Origin: Clytia hemisphaerica
Taxonomy: Eukaryota; Cnidaria; Hydrozoa; Leptothecata; Clytiidae
Assembly (NCBI GenBank): GCA_902728285.1
Contig: CACVBU010000910.1
Span: 1,120,157-1,184,156 of the forward strand
Reading direction: 5' to 3'
Length of the DNA: 64,000 nucleotides
Part shown: positions 56,201-64,000 of the stretch, piece after piece
Numbering within the stretch: the stretch's first letter is position 1
How the letters are laid out: each line of letters starts with the position of its first letter
The notes under the pieces: generated by a model
The model's input: only the letters and a program-made list of their open reading frames with translations
Told to the model about the DNA's origin: nothing
Database searches by the model: none
Program-made: the position numbers and the translations under genes

Positions 56201-59200
56201 ATTTACACAGAAACTGCTAAACTGCATATGATTTCAGGAAACAAGTAATGATGACAATTAATCATGAGTGATTCATTTATTTGTTTTGTTTTGAGTGAAC
56301 TCAAATGATTTTCTTAATGTTATGGGATTACATCCTAATGTGTAGTTATTTAGGATGTTGGATTGTGTTCATTGAAGTTAATGACCTCTGTCACCCTCTC
56401 AGCAATTATGTATGATCCTAAACAATGCAATTTTTCTTGTTCAATAATATGTTAATATGTACCCCAACAGTCTCTGTAGTCGAAATGATTGAGTTGGCTA
56501 AGCAACAGTTTGTTTGATATTGATAAATGGGTGCAAATTGAATAAGTATTATGAAATGCATAAGTCTAAAGTGATTCAATTAGAATAGTATACATTGAAA
56601 AAAAAAAGTTTGATTGAGTAAATGAAAATATCTAAGTTTAGTATGCAAATTATACAAAAATGAAAATTCCAAGATGGCTGCCAAGACCACAATGGCTGAA
56701 CTAAACCTAACCTAACCTAACAGTGCTGCACTCCCGCTGCACTGCAGTACAGGGACTGCCTATCTTGTTCACCCCCTAAAAGAACAGTTGCCCCTTACTT
56801 TCATCATTAAATTTTGATGCAAAACATAAAAAGCTTATAAGGTAGCTTTACATAAAGATAGTGTGTTGTGTAATAACTGTGTATACGCCAACGAAAATCA
56901 TAAAAAAGAAATAAGTTTATACCTAAACTACTCTATAAGTAGAATAATAATATTGTGCAAATATGAGTGTCTTAACCAGATTGTTCTTAAATTGCTTTTT
57001 TTGCCATGTGAAAGTAGTTGTGAAAACTCTTGAAAGAGTTAAAAATGTTTTCAGGAAAAAGACAACACAATTATAACATTAGATAGTATATATTGATTGA
57101 ATCATAACATTTGATGCTTTGGTAAGCATCTTAGGGTGTTGATAAAACAGTAATACAAATATTATTTACAGTCATATTCTTACATTCAGTAATTTCTATC
57201 CAACCGAATCTTCCCGGTTTAACATGAAATATGTAGCAATTTCAGCACTTTTATAGACAACGTTCAAATCAAAATATGATGATAAAATAGAACAGAACAG
57301 TTTTTCAAAGTTGTACTAATTCTTTAGTCAAAATGCTAGCATCACAGATTCTTCACCAAAAATATTCCTTTGCTCGTTAAAACTACAAAATGATATGCTG
57401 AGAAAAAGCTATAATATTGTGCTATCTTCAACTATATACAACCACAATTGGATTTTCTTGAGTTCAGCATGTTTCAATGGTGCTCCATATCTGTACACCG
57501 GGCGTCGACTGCCTGTGTCAACTTCAACCATTTGACATCAATTGAACCCAATCTTTGATCATCGGGGTTTGATTAACTAAGGGCTCCTTAATGTATTTTT
57601 ATAAGGATGTAATGTTGTGATATTTTTTTATACCATACTTCGGTACCGGGGATTTATACAATCGAAACAAACAACTACAACTACACGTTTTTTAATTAGA
57701 ACACCTCAATTTTGGCTGAAGCTGGATGTGCTTATTTTCTTGGTAATTTCCAGCCTAACATGTTCATAAACACGTTCTTAATTTTCGTTCAAATTTAGAA
57801 ACTCTAAAAACTGGGGAAATGGCTGCGAATTTTAGTGGTTCCATCTAGTGTCTTATATAGGATATATGTGATATCACTGCAGCAATCAGTAAACCATGAT
57901 TTCAGCTAGATTTATTGCTCTTATTAAACCAATATCAAGTTGAAGTAACTCCACGTTTCGTGCTAAAAGAGGTTTAGTACATCGAGCCATATATATTTCA
58001 GCTCTAGTATAACCAATGTGAGTACATAACCTGCGATTGTCATTAGGGTTCCCATTGTTAAAGACATAAATATCATTATGAGATAGACGTTCTAATATGA
58101 GTATATAGTTAGCTGTTTCAAGTATTCGATTATGTATAACAAGGAATGTTATGATTTTCAGTGAACCAAGATCGATGCGGAGCCAATTTGAATATTCCAT
58201 GCCCGTGTGACAAACTGGAACGTCGGGTCCATATGTTCCATCTGTACAAATTGAACCAGGCCTGATCACATTTGAAGAAGTTGACATTGATACAGTTTTA
58301 TGTAGGGCCATGTTATCTACAAAGAAATGAAATTTGACATACCGTACTACATGGCTAGGGTCTCTTACTAACAAGAAGGTGTTATAGTTTCCAACCTCAG
58401 CAGGCTTTCGATTTTCTTTCACGCACTTTTTTTCATAAAATCTTTATCAAATTTCTCACGATACTACACTTTTTTTAATAAGCAACCACAGGTTGGGAAG
58501 ACTGGAGGGCTCAAATTTAGCTTCTTGGATGATCTAAAGGTGCTCTTGGCCTAATAACCATGAAATATGGTATAATATCAGGGATGGTCAAAGCAAATTT
58601 TTCAAAAAATGAGCTAGAATGCCAAGCAACCCCTAGACTGACCCGAAAATTGGAGTTTCCTATAAAAAGTGTAGCTTGTTAGACGAATACTGCTTTTTTA
58701 TTTCGCAATAGATCACTTAGTTGGTTGATGGGAATGTACTGGTTAAAATGAGACCATTTTGTGATTTTCATGAGAAAATTTATGTATAAACTGTTTACAA
58801 GTCACGGAGAGACGGTAACAACAACACTTGTTTTATAAGAAAGCCAGATATTAAACTTGACTTGAGCACTGAGTGATTGTGTTTTGTGCGTACAAAAGAC
58901 TGCTTTACTGTATTTATTTATTTTAAAGTTGAAGTCACCTAGTAACCTACCTGTCAGTTCGAACATACAACACCCTTACAGTGTATTTTGGGAAGCCTGA
59001 AAAACTTTGGGATTGCATCTACGTTACCTCGCTTTACATTGAGTTTTATTGTATTAGAAACCTACCTGTAAGTTCGAACATACAATGTTCATCGTAGGTT
59101 TGAAACGGACAAACACACTCGTGAGTTCCATTTTGATAATCAGGAATACATTTATGGTTTGGATTGATGCATGTCTCATCCCATTCACAATCATGCTAAA

Positions 59201-62200
59201 ATTTTGTGAGAAAAATTATTTTTATTGATGAGCTTATTGAAATTTAACTTTATTAAATTCTTTATCGAAAAAATGAAGATTGACAGTAGCTGAGTCTTTT
59301 CATAGTCATTATAAAAACTAAGGTCTGGAAGGCTTTTATCTCTTTTTTAATGTTTTTAAAGGACGGAGCTTACGTACCAAAATCGATTTATTTTGCTAAC
59401 TTTTTGATCATGTGATTAGTAAATAGACCAATCCAAAGAGGAGATTTTAGTAACGTGATCAGAAAGTATGCAAATCGTAAGTTTGTAACAAAAGAAAATT
59501 GAACAAAAAACTAAAACTGAACAAAAAACTAAAACAAGACATTGCCAGACCGGGGTTTTTTATAATGACTATGGTCTTTTTACCAGTGCGTCATGGTAAA
59601 ATAATGGATGATTTGATTCGGCCACCTGTCTACTTAGTATTTCACTCCTCCTTTTCGAAGAAACAATGACTTACTTTTATTGCATAGTGAGTGGATTCTG
59701 TCTGTGGGATGAAGCTTGAAGAATTTCTGAATCGATCAGTATCAAGAAGTTGACATTCCAAATCGCCATTTTGTTCAATAATGACATTGACACTGTTACA
59801 ATTCTCAACATCGATACAATTAGTAATGCATTTAGCAGGTGAAGTTGTGTTGATTGTAATTGTTTGTAATGCAGTCACATTGAGGATGTGATCTTGATGG
59901 GCCACCATATTTGCGTATCCATAAAAAACTGAAGAAAAAAGTGTTATCTGAATAATATATTGTCGCCGTTTTAATCAAATTAGTACTAGTAAAAGTAAAC
60001 GGGAGTCTCTATAACTCGAATGCACAATGAAAACACAAATTTGTTCGAGTTAAGGAAATTTAGATATATGGAGTAAGGTTTATAAGACATTGTTAACTGA
60101 AAGGACTAGAAAAACTTGTTCAAGTTAAAGAGACATTCGAGTTATAGTGGTTCGGGTTAAAGAGACTCCAATCCACACCAGTTGAAGAAACTCATTCCAC
60201 AGAAAAGTGATTAACTTGCTCCGTGGACCGATTTCGGGGCCTCCGTCCCGGATAGGGAACAGGGGTCCCCGAACGGTCCCCCGGATTTAGTACGATGAAA
60301 GACAAGAAAGATCTCCTTACCATTTTTGCCAGATATTTGTGAAAATCTTCTGATTTGTTGATGTTGTGCACAAGTCGTGCTCAACAACAACATCCAATAT
60401 ATAAAGATTGAGCAAAAAATCATCATTTATTTATCTACGCACGATCTTGTGTCAATAACTAGTCTTAGTCTTCTATGGAAAAAAGTGTCAACGAGTTTGA
60501 AACAATTTCATCGATTTCGAAAAAAAGTTTTAAATAGTTCACTTTTTTATTGAACTAACTTGAATCAATTCAAAACTAGTCTTTCGTTTGACTAGCAACA
60601 TCAAAACTTTCGTGATCTATTGGACCATTACATTAAGTTTCCATACAGGGGGTGGACGAACTTTTTCAAGTAAAAAAACTTGTTGAAAATGTGTGGATAC
60701 CCCCTGAAAAATTACAAAATTTGAAAAAAGACCCTTGGAAAATTTCTTTTCATACCATAAAGTGATGGTGGACGAACTGAAATCAGTCTTTAACCTCCTG
60801 AAAATATTTTTAGTATCCCTTGGAAAAATGAAAAACACTCTTTTAGACCCCCCTGGAAATGTTTGCCCACCCAGCTGTATAGATATAAAATGAAATGACC
60901 CATGTCATGGTTTCATATTTGAAGATGGTAAAAAGAATTAAATATGAATGAAATTGTGGTTGAATGAATTATTCTTCGTTTAAAGAAACTCCTTTAAATA
61001 AATAAGATTGATATCGTTTGCTTACTTGTCAATTTTAATTTACAAGCTTTTTCACATCTGATTGACACGGATGTGGTCAGAAATATATCAGCATAGTATA
61101 ACAATAGGCAGACACTGACCTGATATGAAATATGTGTCTGATATGAAACGGGAACACTTATGTAAAAACAAAACCTTTAATATCTCAACCCCAGTTCTTT
61201 TTTCATTAGAACTTGATTAATCCAATACGTTTTGAATTCTAGATTGTTCGTAAATATTGGCGATAGATTTTAAATAGTTGGGTGAATCGTAAAGTATAAC
61301 GAAGATTGTTTGAAATAGAGTCTATTTTGATGTCCCTTTAACTCTGCTATAGACGGCCCTGGACGGCCAACTTTTCACACTGCCCATTCTAATTGTGCTT
61401 TCTTTTGACGTCAATGGAATTCCTTGTAAAATATTCTCAAAGTAAAGATTTTAACTGCAACTTTTTGCCAAATATCTCTCATTTATCCAAAAATGTTTCT
61501 TTGATCAAAAATAATTGAAGTTTATTGGATCAATAATGAGCATTTTAGCCCTAACCAGTGGGGAACCGCTTTAAAGCAATTTTGTTCATATCAGAAAAAC
61601 TAACCATTCCTTTCTTTTCTTAATGATAGGTCGAAGAGACGAGCGACTTGACATTCCATTTCCGCTTGCTTCACCCGATCTTCGTGGCGAGGAATTATTA
61701 CTATACCTTGTTCAACAAAGAAAGCCAGAGCGAAGATGGCGGACGAAGGTCTAACAGTTTCTATTTTGCTGAGCAAGCATCTTCTGATGGTAAAGGGAAC
61801 AGCATTTTCGTTCGACTGGAGGTAAACGCAGTGTTTCTTTTTTTTGATAGTAGTCATGTACATACACAGAAACACAGGTTCTCATGCACCTAGTAATTCC
61901 CCCCCACCGCCGCATGTTCATCGTCTACAACGCCATCCAAATAAAGAAACACATTGTTTATTGTGGCTTATGTATTATATTCTGACGTAATGCTAAATCG
62001 GTCTTAAAACTTAAAAATAACTAAAATAACTCGTATGCACCTACGGTATGCGTGTATATTTGAATTTTTCATTTTTCAGTCACTTGTTCGTCAGTTCATC
62101 TTGACCCTCCATTGGTATACTCCGTAGGATACCCCTCCTCTCAAATGCTGTCGTCTCTTTTTAAGCTCCCATAAGTGTTTTGTGATTTTTGTTTAGATGC

Positions 62201-62305
62201 ACCCATTGAAGATTGGTAAATATCGAACGTTCGATAGCGTGGAGAACGACGATATGGAAGCTGAAACTGTGGAGACGCACAAAACTGAAAATACCGTCAA
62301 TGAAG
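50216..62305 (+). CDS. TMEM59: TMEM59 homologue, exons 1-5 (3' exons beyond window)
   Basis: Exons 50216-50338, 55436-55520, 56037-56137, 61630-61821, 62197-62305, each with GT/AG and continuous phase. Exon 1 gives a signal peptide (YLLSNIILIVSLLVFVKSQ) then SCISMCDASYPLHTLDK. Exon 2 gives LQACTKGCRLQYISHLSRTK. Exon 3 gives DCTHAYGKSLNEKKACQEGC. This Cys pattern matches TMEM59 lumenal regions. Exon 4 ends SFYFAEQASSDGKGNSIFVR, at the position of the WTFYLQADDGKIVIFQ segment of the vertebrate protein. Exon 5 is an acidic loop (FDSVENDDMEAETVETHKT). The transmembrane helix and the cytosolic tail, which in vertebrates binds ATG16L1, must lie to the right of 62305. TMEM59 is a type I Golgi/endolysosomal membrane protein linked to glycosylation, Wnt signalosomes and LC3 recruitment. 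Exons 1-3 are the strongest evidence; exons 4-5 rest on phase and weak similarity. Confidence 0.8.
51264..51791. mobile_element. 528-bp inverted-repeat element built of TTCGATTG words
   Basis: Ends CCAGACGGTGTCAAT and its complement at 51791, flanked by ACATAA on both sides (51258-51263 and 51792-51797), a probable 6-bp target duplication. The interior is almost entirely AATCGAAC/GTTCGATT words in both orientations. A short stretch at 51565-51590 (GGTGGCCGAGTGCTTAATTA) resembles the 5' part of a tRNA-Leu/Ser with an A box. Confidence 0.75.
51914..52120. mobile_element. Partial copy of the AAGTTGGTCTAATNTTGACAT MITE family
   Basis: GGTCAACATCCCTCCTCTAA at 51914 and GAATTAGACGAGGGATGTCG...ACCAACTTACAGTA ending at 52120 match the two arms of the MITE at 54259-54493. 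The first ~14 bases of the left end are missing, apparently cut off by a GGGGGTACCT-rich sequence. Confidence 0.65.
52118..52342. mobile_element. 225-bp palindromic MITE (TACCGTGAAAAAGGGTAACT)
   Basis: TACCGTGAAAAAGGGTAACT at 52118 is mirrored by AGTTACCCTTTTTCACGGTA ending at 52342. The arms (~85 bp each) run through TAGCCCTCAAATGAA to TGGTCATTAAAATACAA. TA at each end is consistent with a Tc1/mariner-type target. It abuts the end of the preceding MITE. Confidence 0.85.
53127..53214. mobile_element. 88-bp MITE (CCCAGCTGGCACACAACGTT) nested in the Harbinger-like element
   Basis: CCCAGCTGGCACACAACGTT at 53127 is mirrored by AACAATGTTGTGTGCCAGCT-GGG ending at 53214; the centre repeats AACGTTA/TAACGTT. 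Nearly all of it is stem. Confidence 0.8.
53258..53483 (+). repeat. Three tandem ~79-bp repeats
   Basis: Units start at ~53258, 53337 and 53415 with TTTGTTTGT(T/C)TAG and run through GATCAAATAAATAGTGTTAT and GCATATTAAATGA. Copies 2 and 3 are nearly identical; copy 1 is more diverged. Confidence 0.85.
54259..54493. mobile_element. Reference copy of the TACCGTAAGTTGGTCTAATG MITE family, 235 bp
   Basis: TACCGTAAGTTGGTCTAATG at 54259 mirrors ATTAGACCAACTTTCAGTA ending at 54493. The arms continue through CATCCCTCCTCTAATT and ACAC(C/T)C. The core contains GATAGACAAAAGATTTTTTC, also found at 16265. At least four copies are in this window. Confidence 0.8.
56138..57885. other. TMEM59 intron 3, left part, non-coding
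   Basis: No supported gene. Three tandem CCTAACCTAAC-like units at ~56705-56722 and a CTGCACTGCAGTGCAG-like palindromic patch next to them. Confidence 0.4.
57886..60426 (-). CDS. Secreted PAN-EGF-F-type-lectin protein, nested in TMEM59 intron 3
   Basis: Minus-strand exons 60321-60426, 59675-59928, 59066-59195, 57886-58316 (306 residues; GT/AG sites, phases 1, 0, 1). Exon 1: signal peptide MMIFCSIFIYWMLLLSTTCA. Exon 2: PAN/apple-like domain with CITNCIDVENCNSVNV and LECQLLDTDRF. Exon 3: one EGF-like repeat, six Cys (HDCEWDETCINPNHK to CVCPFQTYDEHC). Exon 4: F-type lectin/discoidin-like domain, NMALHKTVSMSTSSNV, CHTGMEYSNWLRIDLGS (the His...RxDLG fucose-site pattern), ending NLAEIMVY. The His and Arg of the fucose motif are present, so carbohydrate binding is likely but inferred. 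The architecture, secreted apple + EGF + lectin, fits cnidarian cell-surface or innate-recognition proteins. No break is visible. Confidence 0.85.
60430..61629. other. TMEM59 intron 3, right part, non-coding
   Basis: Upstream region of the nested lectin gene. GGGGTATCCACACATTTTC-type and CCCTTGGAAAATT-type words repeat at 60640-60860. No gene seen. Confidence 0.35.
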
Positions 62306-62322
62306 GTCAGTGAATACCTTAA

Positions 62323-63375
62323 CCTTTAGACGCCGAGAGACGTACCACGTACGTCATATATACAGGCCGAGAGACGTACCACGTACGTTTTGATACTGGG
62401 GTCCTTTCAAAGTTTAATAAAATAAAGACCAGTTTGAATTTTTCTATTCTGTAAAATTTAGCAGACAGGATAGGGGTGAAGGTTCATTCGTTCAAAACTT
62501 TACGGGTCCTGCTTTTATACATCTCGAGATATCAGAACTCAATGTCGGTGTATTTTTCAAATGTCAACAAAACATCGTTTTAGTGTTGGACAGAGGGTGT
62601 TTGATGGATTTTTGGACTGAAAAGTCATGTTTATGTCTCGTTTTTTCTTGGTTTCAGCATATAAATATCATTATATGAGATAGAGAACCTTTATTGGCAG
62701 TTTCTATGTGGTTTGAAGGGGTTTTAGGGGGTATTTCCTGACATACATGCCTATCTCTAGCTCCAACAACTCAGGGCTATTTTGCCTGATTTTGCCTAAG
62801 TTTTTCCAGTATTCTGGTGTTTTATTGCTTGAATTTACATGATAGAGAGTCTGTTATGATTATTGTAGTAATTTTACAGGCTTAGGGTAAGTGCAGGGCC
62901 AATTTTAGAGCAACGGGACCACTTAATTTACCTGTTGTGGCCAGAGTGTCGATTTTGGGTGGAAAGTGTGCTTCACCGAAACTTCGATTCTGAGATGAAA
63001 TGAGCTTCTTCAGCCCTGAAATTTCACACAATGGGGCTTATAACCACTAAAACAAAATAATTTTTTCGGGACCATCTTTACCTTGTACCCACTTTTTTCA
63101 TCAATTTGTCAAAAAAAAGAAAAAAAGTGAAAAAATCGTAAACATGCAATTTTTACTGTTTTGATTTGAGGCTGTGTAGTCAGGTTTAAAAGGGTGATGA
63201 GGCGTCTTTTTGGTATTATCTGAAAAAATAGATCCTTAGCTTTTCAAAATGGGTTTACTTTTTACTTAAGCTTTAGCGGTTCAGATTTTATGACATTTTC
63301 CGCGAAACCACCATTTTCATGAAAAAAACAGCGGCAGCAGCGCGCACTGTTTTTAAAAACAGCGGTGTCTAAAGG
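62323..63375. mobile_element. PiggyBac-like non-autonomous element, 1.05 kb
   Basis: CCTTTAGACGCCGAG at 62323 and CGGTGTCTAAAGG ending at 63375 are inverted, and each is bordered by TTAA (62319-62322 and 63376-63379), the invariant piggyBac target. Two GCCGAGAGACGTACCACGTA units at ~62330 and ~62366 form a subterminal direct repeat. No transposase frame. It lies in TMEM59 intron 5. Confidence 0.75.
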
Positions 63376-64000
63376 TTAAGTTATATTGGGCTTTTCTGAA
63401 AAAAATTGAACATGTGGGAGGATTTTGGTGACATTTTTTGGAAATTTACCCCTGGACGTTCAAAATTACCCTAATCAGAACAAAATTACCCCAAACAGAG
63501 CAAGTTTACCCCCTCCCCCCCGAACAAGGCAAATTTTGTAGATTATTCAGCCTCGCCTTTTTGGTCTCGGTTCGCGTATTTGTCTCATAGTTTGCATACG
63601 ATGAGAATGCAAACAATTTGCTTTAAAGTTGCTCTAAAACTCGATATCGAAAATGAAGTTAGTATGTTCTTTTGATTTGCTAGACTGAGACTTATTTTCG
63701 GCTTCACATCTCAATAGTGTTAACTTCATTAATTATAACGAAAAAGTTATTAAGACGGAACGTTCTAGTAGAAACAAAAATGATATATTTCAATGTGCCC
63801 TAGACTGTAGTGAGAATGAAAGCGTCCGTTGTTGTTTTGAATTATAATCCGTTCACCACCTGATTAGTTCAACTACAGTTTATTACGCACGGAGCGAGCG
63901 TTAGCGAGCGAGTGCGACTCTTTTTGGCAAAAGCGGGAAAAAAGCCTTATATGCGAGTGAAAATAATTTTACCATTTTTAGCCTCGTTTCCATTCAGACT
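63376..64000. other. Non-coding right edge
   Basis: AAATTACCCC-type repeats at ~63465-63515 and a GCGAGCGTTAGCGAGCGAGT patch at 63893-63912. TMEM59 intron; no exon recognised. Confidence 0.35.

Noticed and set aside
61736-61821. ATGGCGGACGAAGG at 61736 as the start of a new gene (YY1-like context)
   Set aside because: Its frame meets a stop within four codons of the exon at 62197. The alternative frame joins exon 3 of TMEM59 and exon 5 without a phase break.

Overview
This is AT-rich, intron-rich metazoan DNA packed with dispersed and nested mobile elements. It is most likely from a cnidarian. The clues are a PAN + EGF + F-type-lectin gene, an Academ-like DNA transposon with an XPG-like nuclease domain, a tyrosine-recombinase-like gene of a type I associate with cnidarian genomes, CR1/Jockey- and R2-like LINEs, and many short inverted-repeat elements. 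The organism call is inference; nothing in the window fixes the species. Exon boundaries were read by eye from splice sites and phase, without transcript support.

Layout. (1) 1-5.8 kb: a THAP zinc-finger gene running off the left edge on the minus strand, then the 3' exons of an unidentified basic/acidic gene on the plus strand with a non-autonomous hAT-type element (8-bp target duplication) in its intron. (2) 7.0-12.1 kb: the most unusual part. It is a tandem array of three families (A, B, C) of very small predicted tail-anchored membrane proteins. The upstream regions share an ISRE/IRF-like GAAANNGAAA block and, in most copies, a nearby CACGTG E-box. A mariner-type transposon with a broken transposase sits in the middle, at a TA site recognisable in the sister copy. 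(3) 12.2-27 kb: mostly transposon debris: an R2-like LINE 3' end with CCHC + restriction-like endonuclease, two LINE endonuclease/RT relics, a decayed hAT transposase, a 780-bp inverted-repeat element and a long hairpin. It also holds exons of one unidentified minus-strand host gene (14.8-17.1 kb). (4) 28.3-38.5 kb: a multi-exon gene with a Crypton-like tyrosine-recombinase domain, broken by three frameshifts, followed by a recent ~1.31-kb tandem duplication of a Myb/SANT-like gene that also copied the last exon of the preceding gene. (5) 39.5-46.2 kb: a nearly intact Academ-like transposon with ~620-bp terminal inverted repeats, five introns-and-exons-resolved transposase exons and a second reading frame carrying the XPG-like nuclease. 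(6) 47.2-49.4 kb: a CR1/Jockey-type LINE, 5' truncated, with one frameshift in the RT. (7) 50.2-64 kb: TMEM59 on the plus strand (five exons seen, transmembrane and C-terminal exons beyond the window). A complete four-exon PAN-EGF-F-lectin gene lies on the minus strand inside TMEM59 intron 3. At least six inverted-repeat elements lie in intron 1, and a piggyBac-like element lies in intron 5.

The host genes that look functional are THAP, the 2.5-5.8 kb gene, some of the small A/B/C genes, TMEM59 and the nested lectin. Most of the rest is mobile or mobile-derived.
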